Source: UBA2991 sp965221735
GTDB taxonomy: Bacteria > Chloroflexota > Dehalococcoidia > Tepidiformales > Tepidiformaceae
Assembly (NCBI GenBank): GCA_965221735.1
Contig: OZ244910.1
Span: forward strand, 1,116,001-1,180,000
Length of the DNA stretch: 64,000 nt
Direction: 5' to 3'
Positions within the stretch are counted from its first letter, which is position 1. The number at the start of each line of letters is the position of its first letter. The notes below the pieces were generated by a model. It saw only the letters and a program-made list of their open reading frames with translations. It ran no database searches and was not told where the DNA came from. The position numbers and the translations under genes were made by a program. Of this stretch, positions 15,977 through 23,845 are shown in pieces.

Positions 15977-16255
15977 GTGATCCGGTCGTTTCGCCACCGC
16001 GGTCTCAAGCGGCTGTACGAGCGGGGGGATGCAAGCAGGGTGAGCGCCAACCAGGTTAGCCGGATTCAAGCCGCTTTGGCATACCTCGACTCCGCAAGGG
16101 TGCCCTCGGACCTCGCTCTCCCCGGGTACCGTTTTCATCCTTTGCAGGGCGACTTGAGGCGGTTCTGGAGCATCTCCATTTCTGGAAACTGGCGAATTAT
16201 CTTCCGCTTTGAAGAAGGCGACGTGTACGACATCGACCTCGTGGACTATCACTAA
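15977..16255 (+). CDS. higB: HigB-family toxin (RelE fold)
   Basis: A 92-residue RelE/HigB-fold toxin, predicted to be a ribosome-dependent mRNA endonuclease. It begins MIRSFRHRGLKRLYERGD, contains DLALPGYRFHPLQGDLRRFW and ends SGNWRIIFRFEEGDVYDIDLVDYH, the standard HigB C-terminal strands with Arg and His residues. The start is GTG, with no Shine-Dalgarno and a -10 six bases upstream, consistent with leaderless translation. It lies upstream of its antitoxin, the usual reversed order of higBA. Confidence 0.92.
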   Translation: MIRSFRHRGLKRLYERGDASRVSANQVSRIQAALAYLDSARVPSDLALPGYRFHPLQGDLRRFWSISISGNWRIIFRFEEGDVYDIDLVDYH

Positions 16256-16267
16256 AGGGGACGACTC

Positions 16268-16561
16268 ATGCCGATGAAGAATCCACCCCATCCGGGCCTC
16301 GGGATCAAGCTGAACTGCCTGGAGCCCCTGGGCCTCAGCGTGACCGAAGCCGCCGAGTTGCTTGGTGTGGCCAGGCACACCCTTTCGCGTGTCCTGAACG
16401 GGCACGCCGCCATCTCCCCGGAGATGGCCATCCGCCTCGAGAAGGTTGGCTGGTCGAACGCCGAGTTCTGGCTCCGCCTCCAGACTGCGTACGACCTCGC
16501 GCAGGCTCGCCTGCACGAGGATGCCATCAAGGTCGAGCGCTACGAGCCTGCGACCGCCTGA
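16268..16561 (+). CDS. higA: HigA-family antitoxin (XRE helix-turn-helix)
   Basis: A 97-residue antitoxin with an XRE-type helix-turn-helix (LSVTEAAELLGVARHTLSRV then LNGHAAISPEMAIRLEKVG). The C-terminal SNAEFWLRLQTAYDLAQAR is the HigA signature that packs on the toxin. It starts 12 bp after higB with a GGGGACGACTC leader. It likely represses its own operon by binding the inverted repeat overlapping the -10. Confidence 0.93.
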   Translation: MPMKNPPHPGLGIKLNCLEPLGLSVTEAAELLGVARHTLSRVLNGHAAISPEMAIRLEKVGWSNAEFWLRLQTAYDLAQARLHEDAIKVERYEPATA

Positions 16562-16600
16562 GCGCACCCGCTGCCGCGGACAGGTTCGCCAGAGGGCGGG

Positions 16601-17659
16601 TCACTCCTCGCAGACAACTCCGTCGCTGTCCCCGTCCCGGGCGCTTGGCACCATCGCCGCCGGGAAGCCCCTGCCCCCGCCGGGGCAGTCCCCCCGACTG
16701 CAGCCCTGCTGCCTGCGCTCACCCGCAGCTTCCGCTGCCTCGCAGGATGCGTAGGTGCGCTCCGCCTGCGTGCCGGAGGCCTGCGTGGGAGTGGGGTCCG
16801 AAGTCGAGCCCGAGGTGTCGGTCGACGAGCAAGCCTCGCTGAGGGAGCGCGTCTCAGCCGAACTGAGCACATGCCCGTAGCGGCTGGCCGTGTCCCAGTA
16901 GCGCGTCGCGTACTCGCACGCGTTCGCGTCATGGCCCGCCGCGTCGAGCGACCGCCACCGCGGAAGCCATTCATGCGCGAGGTCGTCCGACTTCGCGATG
17001 TTGACGCTCCCGACCGTCGGAACGAGGTTGCGGAGGTCGCTGTAGGCGGCGCGAGCCTCGGCTTCGTTGTCCACCAGTTCGCAGAGCACCGACCACGGGA
17101 GCACGTGGTCTCGATGCCCGTCGCCGTTGAGCGCATCGAGGCTGTAGAAGCCCTTCGCGCCGTTCAGCAGATCGCGTGCCTCCCCCGACCACGAAGGGCG
17201 GTCGTCGCACCACTCCGGCTCCTCCGAGGACGCCCGCGTTGCCCGCGTCGCGGTTGCCCGTGCCGTCGTTGAAGACGTGGCGGCCGCCTCCTCCCGAGCG
17301 GAGCCGGCCGCGCCGGCCCCGGGGATGACCAGCTCCCACCCCACCCTGAGGTTGCTGCAGTTCTCGTCGATCCTGGGGTTCGCTTCCAGCAGCCGCGACG
17401 TGGAGATCCCGAAGTCCTGAGCGATGCGCCAGCAGACGTCCCCCGCCTGCACGATGTGCGTCGTCGCGACCTCTGCCGCTGCCGCTGCCGCTGCCCGTGA
17501 CGTTGGGGTCGAGGCGGGAGCAGGGGTTGCGGCGGATGTCGGCGTGCGATCCGCCGCCTCGGAAGCCTCGGTCCCCGGGGGCGTGGTAGCCGCCGGCGCC
17601 TCTGCCGGGGGGCGCGCCCCTTCCTCTGTTTCGCAGGCGGCGGCGCCGCCCACGAGCAC
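16601..17659 (-). CDS. Cell-surface protein: LysM, HNH-type nuclease domain and Excalibur domain
   Basis: A 352-residue frame from a GTG. Residues 67-113 are a LysM peptidoglycan-binding module (THIVQAGDVCWRIAQDFGIS). Residues about 150-280 resemble the DUF1524/HNH nuclease fold, with RDHVLPWS (D184-H185), NL at 211-212, and SVNIAKSDDLAHEWLP (N220, K223). Residues 302-352 are an Excalibur calcium-binding motif ending DGDSDGVVCEE. The N-terminus as called is too short for export. Upstream codons encode SVALVAVVLVGGAAAC, a lipoprotein signal, and one frame over a GTG reads MRYLL. A one-base frameshift or an unusual start is therefore likely. It is probably an exported nuclease anchored to the wall or membrane. 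Confidence 0.75.
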   Translation of the reverse strand: MLVGGAAACETEEGARPPAEAPAATTPPGTEASEAADRTPTSAATPAPASTPTSRAAAAAAAEVATTHIVQAGDVCWRIAQDFGISTSRLLEANPRIDENCSNLRVGWELVIPGAGAAGSAREEAAATSSTTARATATRATRASSEEPEWCDDRPSWSGEARDLLNGAKGFYSLDALNGDGHRDHVLPWSVLCELVDNEAEARAAYSDLRNLVPTVGSVNIAKSDDLAHEWLPRWRSLDAAGHDANACEYATRYWDTASRYGHVLSSAETRSLSEACSSTDTSGSTSDPTPTQASGTQAERTYASCEAAEAAGERRQQGCSRGDCPGGGRGFPAAMVPSARDGDSDGVVCEE

Positions 17660-17838
17660 AACGGCGACCAGCGCGACCGAATAGGAGGTATCTCACAAAG
17701 GAGCTCTATTTCCCGATAAAGGAGCGCTCCCGGTTTACCTATGGGAGCGTGACGTTTAGTGGTTCGTAGTCGACGGTTTCTCGCCCGGCCCGGAAAGGCT
17801 GGGCGGCGAATTTCGCTATACGGCGTATGGGGTTTTGC

Positions 17839-17915
17839 TGGTCGGGGCGACCGGATTTGAACCGATGACCTCTTGACCCCCAGTCAAGTGCGCTACCAGG
17901 CTGCGCCACGCCCCG
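17839..17915 (-). tRNA. tRNA-Pro (anticodon GGG), CCA encoded
   Basis: The minus strand folds into a full cloverleaf: acceptor CGGGGCG/CGCCCCG, D-arm GCGC with AGCCTGGTA loop, anticodon stem CTTGA/TCAAG with loop CTGGGGG (anticodon GGG), variable AGGTC, T-arm ATCGG TTCAAAT CCGGT, discriminator A, then encoded CCA at 17839-17841. TACGCT at 17929-17934 could be its -10. Confidence 0.95.
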
Positions 17916-17967
17916 ACAAGGCCTTCGAAGCGTACACGATCCCCCTCCTACCCTCGCCCCGCCCGCG

Positions 17968-17973
17968 TAGGCT
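17968..17973 (+). promoter_or_regulatory. -10 element of a leaderless promoter (MFS gene)
   Basis: TAGGCT, then TCCCCA, then the ATG of the MFS transporter: the same -10-N6-start spacing as the sirtuin gene. There is no Shine-Dalgarno. It is divergent from the tRNA-Pro gene. Confidence 0.5.
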
Positions 17974-17979
17974 TCCCCA

Positions 17980-19209
17980 ATGCGCGTCATCCCCGGTCAG
18001 GCGCAGTCGTTCGACCTGCGTTCGCTGATCGGCGGCATCTACCTGCCCGCCCTCTTCTTTGGCATCGGGCAGTGGATGATCATCCCGGCAATCCCCCAGT
18101 TCGCCGACGAACTCGGGGCGAGCGTCTTCCTCAGCGGCATCATTTTCGCCGCCCGCGGCGCCGGCTCGATGATTGGCGATGTCCCCTCGGGCCTGCTGAC
18201 CAGCAGGCTCGGAGGCCGCCTCACCATGACCACCGGGGTCGTCCTGACGGCGGTCACGGCGGCGGCCATGGGGTTCAGCACCGGTCCCGTCACCCTCGGG
18301 CTCTTCACGCTGCTGAATGGCGTCGCCTTCGCCCTCTGGCACGTCTCCCGCCTCGCCTACATGACCGAGACCGTGCCTGTCGAGTACCGCGGACGCGCCC
18401 TCTCGCTCGTCGGGGGCGTGACGCGCGTCGGCTTCTTCGCGGGCCCTATTGTCGGTGGCGCGATCGCCCAGTTCGGCGGGCTGGAGACCGTCTTCTTCGC
18501 CCAGGCCGTGGTGGTCGGCGTCGCGGCCCTGCTCGTGGCGACCCGCCTTCCCGAGCCTCGCGGGGGCGATGCCGGAACCCCCGAGCGTCCTCCCGTGAGC
18601 CTCCGCAGCGTCGCCCTGGCCGAACGCCGCAGCCTCATCGTCGCCGGTTCGGTCGCCATCACCCTCGTGCTCATCCGCCACGGACGCCAGTTCCTCATCC
18701 CCGTCTGGGGCAGGGAAGCCCTCGGCCTCGAGCCCTTCGAGATCGGCCTCATCTTCGGACTCGCCTCCGCCATCGACATGGTCATGTTCTATCCCGTCGG
18801 CATGGTCATGGACCGCTGGGGACGGAAGTGGGTCATCGTCCCGAGCCTGCTCGTGCTCTCCGCCAGCCTGCTCCTGATGCCGCTCACCGCCGGCTTCGTC
18901 TCGTTCCTGCTGGTGGGACTGCTTTCCGGCTTCGGCAACGGTCTCGGCAGCGGCGCCGTCATGACCCTCGGCGCCGACCTTGCCCCGCCCGATGCCGCGG
19001 GAGAGTTCCTCGGGCTCTGGCGCCTCGTCGGGGACGTCGGAGCGGTCGCCGCGCCGCCTGCGATCGGCGGGCTCGAAGACCTGTTCACGCTCGACGCTGC
19101 AGCCGCGGTGACGGGCGCCATCGGGCTCGCCGGCGGAGTCGTGATGCTCTTCCTCGTGCGCGAGACGCTGAGCCGGGCCCGTGAGCCCGCCCGCGCCTCT
19201 CCCCGCTAG
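17980..19209 (+). CDS. Major facilitator superfamily transporter
   Basis: A 409-residue membrane protein with about twelve hydrophobic segments. MFS signatures include SGLLTSRLGGRLTMTTG after TM2 (motif A), VPVEYRGRALSLVGG between TM4 and TM5, and MVMDRWGRKWVIVPS between TM8 and TM9 (motif A repeat). It is probably a proton-coupled exporter of the drug-efflux type, but substrate is unknown. Its stop shares CTAG with the stop of the convergent exonuclease III gene. Confidence 0.93.
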   Translation: MRVIPGQAQSFDLRSLIGGIYLPALFFGIGQWMIIPAIPQFADELGASVFLSGIIFAARGAGSMIGDVPSGLLTSRLGGRLTMTTGVVLTAVTAAAMGFSTGPVTLGLFTLLNGVAFALWHVSRLAYMTETVPVEYRGRALSLVGGVTRVGFFAGPIVGGAIAQFGGLETVFFAQAVVVGVAALLVATRLPEPRGGDAGTPERPPVSLRSVALAERRSLIVAGSVAITLVLIRHGRQFLIPVWGREALGLEPFEIGLIFGLASAIDMVMFYPVGMVMDRWGRKWVIVPSLLVLSASLLLMPLTAGFVSFLLVGLLSGFGNGLGSGAVMTLGADLAPPDAAGEFLGLWRLVGDVGAVAAPPAIGGLEDLFTLDAAAAVTGAIGLAGGVVMLFLVRETLSRAREPARASPR

Positions 19210-19979
19210 AGGTCGAGCTCGATGCCGACCGGGCAGTGGTCCGAGCCGAGCATCTCGTGCTCGATGAACGCGCTCCGCACCGACGGCATCAGGTCCTCGC
19301 TCACGAACACGTAGTCGATGCGCCAGCCGATGTTCCGCTTGCGGCGCTCCCGCCACGGATCCCAGTAGCTGTACGCGTCCGCCTGCTCGGGGTGCAGCGC
19401 CCGGAACGTATCGACGAAGCCGCTCTCCATGACGCGGTCGACCCACTCGCGCTCGACCGGCAGGAAGCCCGTCTCCTTCTCGTTGGGGCGGGCCACGTCG
19501 ATCTCGCCGTGGGCCACGTTCAGGTCGCCCATGAAGACGACGCTCCGGCCCTCGTCCCGGAGCGCGACGACGCGCTCCAGGAATGCCTCGTAGTAGGCCA
19601 GCTTGAAGTCGAGCCGCGCGAGCTTCCGGCCGGCGTTGGGGAAGTAGGAGGTGAGCAGCACGAACTCCCCATAGTCCGCCTCGATGGCGCGTCCCTCGCG
19701 TTCGAACTCGGGCGTCTCCAGCCCGAGGCGCAGGTCGGCAGGAGCTTGCTTCGTCAGGAGCAGGGCGCCGCTGTACCCGGCCTCCTCGGCCGGATGCCAA
19801 GTGGCCTCGTAGCCAGCCTCGAGCCAGGGCTGTTCCTTGACCTGCTCGGGGCGCGCCTTCACCTCCTGCAGCCCGGCGATGTCCGGCGCGGTCTCCTCGA
19901 GCCACGTCTGGAACGCGCCCGTCCGCAGCGCGGCGCGCAGCCCGTTGACGTTCCAGGAGCAGATGCGCAGCGTCGCCAC
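19206..19979 (-). CDS. xth: Exodeoxyribonuclease III
   Basis: A 257-residue AP endonuclease/3'-5' exonuclease of the Xth/ExoA family for base-excision repair. Motifs: ICSWNVNGLRAA (Asn), GLQEVKA (catalytic Glu, metal), GDLNVAHGEIDVARP (Asp/Asn), WRIDYVFVS, and GSDHCPVGIEL with the catalytic Asp-His. It starts with GTG, 3 nt after the stop of the upstream membrane protein gene, using AAGGGG inside that gene's end, so translation is probably coupled. Confidence 0.96.
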   Translation of the reverse strand: MATLRICSWNVNGLRAALRTGAFQTWLEETAPDIAGLQEVKARPEQVKEQPWLEAGYEATWHPAEEAGYSGALLLTKQAPADLRLGLETPEFEREGRAIEADYGEFVLLTSYFPNAGRKLARLDFKLAYYEAFLERVVALRDEGRSVVFMGDLNVAHGEIDVARPNEKETGFLPVEREWVDRVMESGFVDTFRALHPEQADAYSYWDPWRERRKRNIGWRIDYVFVSEDLMPSVRSAFIEHEMLGSDHCPVGIELDL

Positions 19980-19982
19980 CCC

Positions 19983-20717
19983 TTACAGGTACTGCCGCGC
20001 GACCACGACGACCGCCGCGCTCACCCCGGACACGACCAGGTACTCGGCAATCGTCGAAGGCGTCAGGTCGTCGTCGAGCAGGTGGTGCACCAGCCCGGTC
20101 GCGACGTAGAACCCGATGATCATGAGCGCGCCCGTCAGCAGGTCGTCGAGCGGGAAGTAGTAGAGGGCGATACGCAGCTCCGCCAGGGAGATGCCGATCG
20201 CCAGCGCCGCCAGCAGCGACGATGCGCCCCGCCCCCGGCTCTCCCGCAGCAGGTCGAGCGCCAGCGCGAAACTGAGGACCCCGACCGCCGCCGCCGATGC
20301 GGGCAGGTTCAGGTCGTGCGTGAAGAACACCGTGAAGAGCGCCAGCGCCACCAGGTACGTGACCACCGCCAGCACGAGCCGCATCGGCCCGAACAGCGGC
20401 CGGGTGGGGGAGACCGCGTGGTACTCCGCGTACAGCAGCAGCCCGGTCGCGGCGCCCGCCGCCAGCCCCGCCACCAGCCGCGCGTAGCCGCTGACCGCTT
20501 CGTCGATGAAGAGCCCCGCGCCGAGCACTCCCAGCAGGGGCAGCAGTGCGTAGCTCAGGGAGCCGAAAGCGCTTCCGCGCCAGTCCGGGTGGGAGCGGAC
20601 CGCACTCTCGACGCCCGCCGCCGCGATGAGCGCCGTGAGGGCCAGGATCCAGTGCTGTTCCGGCCGGAAGTTGAGGTAGGCGGCGAGGCCCGCCATGGCC
20701 AGTGCCCCCAGCACCAC
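19983..20717 (-). CDS. Polytopic membrane protein, unknown function
   Basis: About 244 residues with seven or eight hydrophobic segments and short loops (for example FGPMRLVLAVVTYLVALALF, and LLTGALMIIGFYVATGLVHH with two His). No catalytic motif is recognised. The start is uncertain: GTG is used here, but the open frame continues upstream to a CTG directly after the previous gene's TAG, giving EAEARAEPRIAPLSATGRAV. It lies between an amidohydrolase and exonuclease III genes on the same strand. Confidence 0.7.
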   Translation of the reverse strand: MVLGALAMAGLAAYLNFRPEQHWILALTALIAAAGVESAVRSHPDWRGSAFGSLSYALLPLLGVLGAGLFIDEAVSGYARLVAGLAAGAATGLLLYAEYHAVSPTRPLFGPMRLVLAVVTYLVALALFTVFFTHDLNLPASAAAVGVLSFALALDLLRESRGRGASSLLAALAIGISLAELRIALYYFPLDDLLTGALMIIGFYVATGLVHHLLDDDLTPSTIAEYLVVSGVSAAVVVVARQYL

Positions 20718-20780
20718 GGCGCGGCCCGTCGCGCTCAGCGGAGCGATTCGTGGCTCGGCCCGGGCTTCCGCTTCCAGCGC

Positions 20781-21662
20781 CTACTCCTCCGCGAGCGTGG
20801 GCTCCTCGAACCCGTAGATCTCCGCCGCGTTGCGCCACCACAAGCGCTCGCGGTCCGATTCCGACAGCTTCAGCTCGTCGTAGATCGCCTCGAAGCGGTC
20901 GATGTGCTCGCGGATGTCGTCCATGCCGCAATCCGACCCGAACACCAGCTTCTCGATGCCGATCTCGCCGCCGATCAGATTCAACTCGACCGCGTGCCGC
21001 TCGATCGTCTCGCCGCCGCTCATGTCGAGGGCCACGTTCGGGCGCCAGCGCGCCACGGAGGTGGCGAACTCGTAGTTGCCCTGGTTCCCCAGGTGCGCGC
21101 CGATGATGCGCAGGTCGGGGAAGCGCTGCGCGATCGTGTCCAGGTGTACCGGCGACATGCGCTCCGCGGAGACGTCGCGCATCGGCCAGCGGCCGCGCAT
21201 CTCCTGCATGCGGCGGTACATCGCCGCCGCCTGTGGGTCGCGCCGGGGATGCGTGATCGAGTAGTCGATGCCCCCGCCGATGACGCCCAGGTGGAACAGG
21301 ACCGGCATCCCCAGCCGCTCGGCCGCCGCGTAGGTGGGCAGATAGTCGGGCTCGTCGTAGCGGCGCGCCACGCCGATCAGCTTCAGGCCGCGGTAGCCCA
21401 TCGCGTGAAGCTCCTCGACCTCGTCGCGGCCGATCACCTCAGGGTCGATCATCGCCACCGGCACGAACAGATCGGGATACCCCTGCAGGATCTCGATGCC
21501 GCGCTCGTAACCTGGCCCGAAGCGCCCGCCCGTGAGGACGCAGCCCTTCGTGACTCCGGCCGCGGTGGCGACCTCGGCGAGGCGCTCGATGATGGGCGCC
21601 GGGTCGGCGTCGGGCTTCTCCCAGTCGCGCGGAAAGTGGATGTGAACGTCGAAGATCTTCAT
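20781..21662 (-). CDS. Amidohydrolase-2 family metal-dependent hydrolase/decarboxylase
   Basis: A 293-residue TIM-barrel protein of the ACMSD/amidohydrolase-2 type. Metal ligands are visible: HIH in FDVHIHFP at the N-terminus, His in MPVLFHLGV, His in IIGAHLGNQG and Asp in KLVFGSDCGMDD. Family members hydrolyse lactones/esters or decarboxylate aromatic acids; this one cannot be assigned further. An extended -10 (TGC TACACT) lies upstream, but no strong Shine-Dalgarno is seen. About 150 bp of non-coding DNA separates it from the LLM gene downstream. Confidence 0.88.
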   Translation of the reverse strand: MKIFDVHIHFPRDWEKPDADPAPIIERLAEVATAAGVTKGCVLTGGRFGPGYERGIEILQGYPDLFVPVAMIDPEVIGRDEVEELHAMGYRGLKLIGVARRYDEPDYLPTYAAAERLGMPVLFHLGVIGGGIDYSITHPRRDPQAAAMYRRMQEMRGRWPMRDVSAERMSPVHLDTIAQRFPDLRIIGAHLGNQGNYEFATSVARWRPNVALDMSGGETIERHAVELNLIGGEIGIEKLVFGSDCGMDDIREHIDRFEAIYDELKLSESDRERLWWRNAAEIYGFEEPTLAEE

Positions 21663-21695
21663 CGTGGGGCCGCTGGATGGCGCTCGCCAGAGTGT

Positions 21696-21701
21696 AGCAC
21701 G
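21696..21701 (-). promoter_or_regulatory. Extended -10 promoter element for the amidohydrolase gene
   Basis: The minus strand reads TGCTACACT, a TGn-extended -10, ending 33 nt before the ATG. The rpoD promoter in this window uses the same TGC extension. Confidence 0.45.
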
Positions 21702-21816
21702 AGGGCGGTTTCACCCTGCCGCTCCTGTCGTTGGGAGTGCGCTCCACCGAGCCTGGTGTGGCGCTCTGCCCTCCTCGCGGCGAGAACATGCCTGGGCCCG
21801 AAGACTGCGGTCGGGT

Positions 21817-22659
21817 TTAGAAAAGCCGCTCCGCGAACTCCTCGAGGGCCGGGATGGCGTCGCGGGAGGACCGCCAGAGGGTCACCACGATGCGGTTCAC
21901 CCCCGCCTCCTCCAGCGCCTCCACCTCCTCCCGCGTCATCGACGGCGAACCGTTCACCGTCACGTCGAACGGCTCGCCGGCGCGGCCGTACTGTTCGCGC
22001 AGCTCAGTCAGCCTCGCGATGTGCTCGCGGGCGCTCTCGGGCGTGTGCCGGAGCGCATACCAGCCGTCGCCGAGGCGAGCCGCGCGACGCAGGGCGGCGG
22101 GCGTCTCGCCCCCCACGAGGATGGGCGGGTGCGGTTTCTGGAACGGCTTCGGCTCGAATGCGGCCGGGCCGAGGTCGTAGTGCTCGCCGTGAAACTCGGG
22201 CTCGGGTTCCGTCCAGAGCGCCCGCAGCACGGCGATGCACTCGTCCATGCGCGCCCCGCGCGTGTGGAAGTCGAGCCCGACCATGTCGAACTCCTCTTCC
22301 AGCCAGCCCGCGCCCACCCCGAAGAGCACGCGGCCCCGCGTCAGGTAGTCGAGGTCGGCGACGGTCTTCGCGGTCGACACCGGGTCGCGCAGGGGCAGGA
22401 TGAAGACGGCCGTCCCGAACCGGATCGTCGTCGTGTGCGAGGCGATGTACGTGAACACAGTGAGCCCGTCCATGAACGGCCAGCGCGGGTCGAGGGGCGC
22501 CTGCCCGTCCTCCGCGTAGGGGTAGGTCGAGGGCATCTCCGTCGGGAAGATGAGGTGGTCCGGCCGCCAGAGCGACTCGAAACCGAGATCCTCCGCCTTC
22601 TGCGCCGCCGCGATCAGCGCCTCGCCCCGGATTCCGTGGATGACCGTGCCGAACTTCAT
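21817..22659 (-). CDS. LLM-class flavin/F420-dependent oxidoreductase
   Basis: A 280-residue luciferase-like TIM-barrel protein: KAEDLGFESLWRPDHLI, VFILPLRDPVSTAKTVADLD, GRVLFGVGAGWLEEEFDMVG, PPILVGGETPAALRRAARLG and DGWYAL. These are features of the F420-dependent LLM group. The start ATG overlaps the thiolase-like stop (ATGA) with AGGGAGG before it, so translation is coupled. Last gene of the six-gene minus-strand operon, where it could carry out a redox or oxygenation step on the CoA-activated substrate. Confidence 0.9.
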   Translation of the reverse strand: MKFGTVIHGIRGEALIAAAQKAEDLGFESLWRPDHLIFPTEMPSTYPYAEDGQAPLDPRWPFMDGLTVFTYIASHTTTIRFGTAVFILPLRDPVSTAKTVADLDYLTRGRVLFGVGAGWLEEEFDMVGLDFHTRGARMDECIAVLRALWTEPEPEFHGEHYDLGPAAFEPKPFQKPHPPILVGGETPAALRRAARLGDGWYALRHTPESAREHIARLTELREQYGRAGEPFDVTVNGSPSMTREEVEALEEAGVNRIVVTLWRSSRDAIPALEEFAERLF

Positions 22660-23843
22660 GCCCGCGCCTCCCTGCTGAAGATGAGTCCACCGCTGGCGAG
22701 CGTCCCCGCGCCCACCGTGGCGACGGTGTGGGCCGCGCCCTCGATCTGGCGCGCGCCCGCACGCCCCGTGACCTGCAGCACCGCCTCGCTGATCTGCGCC
22801 ATCCCGTGCAGGCGTCCCTCGCCCAGCGAGCAGCCCGACGTGTTCAGCGGCAGATCCCCGTCGAGCGCCGTCGCCCCCGAGGCGATGTAGCTGGCCGCTT
22901 CGCCGCGACCCACGAACCCGAGCGCCTCCAGCCAGACGTACAGGAAGATGCTGAAGCCGTCGTACAGCAGCGCCACGTCGATGTCGTCCGGCCCCAGTCC
23001 CGCCGAGGCCCACAGCTTCTCGCCCATCGCCGCCCCGCCCTCCCACATGTTCTCCGAGTCGGTGAACCCGCCCCGCGTCGGCCACGTCGTCTGCGCGTGA
23101 CCGGTGATGTAGGCGGGCGGCTGCCGGAGGTCCCGCGCCCGCTCCGCGCTCGCGAGCACGACCGCCACGCACCCGTCCACGGGAATGTCGCAGTCGTAGA
23201 GGCAGAACGGGTCCGCCACCATGGGCGCCTCCAGGTAGTCCTCGACCGTCAGGGGCGTGCCGTGCCAGTACGCCTTCGGGTTGAGCTGCGTGTTCTCCCG
23301 GTTCTGTACGACGAACGCCGCCATGTCCTCGCGCGTCGAGCCGTGGTCGTGCATGTACTTCCGCAGGGCGACCGATTGCCAGGCGGCCGGCATGTTGAAC
23401 CCGTAGGGGGCGCGAAACTGGTCGCCCCCGTACGCCTTCTCCCGCGAGAAGTCGCTGTAGCGCCCCTTCGGCACGTTCACAGCTCGCCACACCAGCGCGT
23501 AGGTGCACGCACCCGAGGCGACCGCCGCCCCCGCGGCCATGATCGTGTCGGGACAGAGCCCCGGCGTCTGGACGTGCCAGCGGATGTCGTGCTCCAGCCC
23601 CAGCATCTGCACCATGTTCGGAACCGTCACGATGTCGATGCCCTCGAGGTCGCCGGTGTTGCCGTAGGCGGCGATGTTGGGGATCGTGCCCAGCCCGTCG
23701 ATGTCCTCCACGCGGAGGCCGGCGTCCGCGATGGCGGCCTCCGCCGCCTCGCGGGCGAAGTGCGCCAGCGGCCGCGGCGAGCGCCGCTCCAGCTTCGAAT
23801 ACCCGAGCCCCACGATCGCCGACCGTCCCGAGAACTCGTCCAC
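22656..23843 (-). CDS. Thiolase-like protein of the SCP2/Ltp2 (retro-aldolase-like) group
   Basis: A 395-residue thiolase-superfamily protein. The sequence at the nucleophile position of thiolases (CxTG) reads QTPGLCPDTIMAAGAAVASG, with Gly aligned to the Cys, and the GHPxG motif is replaced by LGEGRLHGM. This resembles lipid-transfer/Ltp2 proteins, which are retro-aldolases rather than thiolases and work with a DUF35 partner. ALLYDGFSIF keeps the first Ltp2-type Tyr; the second (in SEGYxHG) is Arg here. The DUF35 gene is immediately upstream, supporting a complex. The reaction is inferred, not certain. Confidence 0.82.
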   Translation of the reverse strand: MDEFSGRSAIVGLGYSKLERRSPRPLAHFAREAAEAAIADAGLRVEDIDGLGTIPNIAAYGNTGDLEGIDIVTVPNMVQMLGLEHDIRWHVQTPGLCPDTIMAAGAAVASGACTYALVWRAVNVPKGRYSDFSREKAYGGDQFRAPYGFNMPAAWQSVALRKYMHDHGSTREDMAAFVVQNRENTQLNPKAYWHGTPLTVEDYLEAPMVADPFCLYDCDIPVDGCVAVVLASAERARDLRQPPAYITGHAQTTWPTRGGFTDSENMWEGGAAMGEKLWASAGLGPDDIDVALLYDGFSIFLYVWLEALGFVGRGEAASYIASGATALDGDLPLNTSGCSLGEGRLHGMAQISEAVLQVTGRAGARQIEGAAHTVATVGAGTLASGGLIFSREARA

Positions 23844-23845
23844 GC

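Noticed and set aside
17739..17990. An 83-codon minus-strand frame reading GVAQPGSALDWGSRGHRFKS
   Set aside because: This is the well-known conceptual translation of a tRNA; the DNA is tRNA-Pro(GGG) with encoded CCA.
17893..20931. Very long (about 1010 codon) minus-strand frame
   Set aside because: It runs antisense through the MFS gene and in another frame over exonuclease III and the membrane protein, with Arg/Gly/Glu-rich low-complexity translation typical of GC-rich shadow frames.
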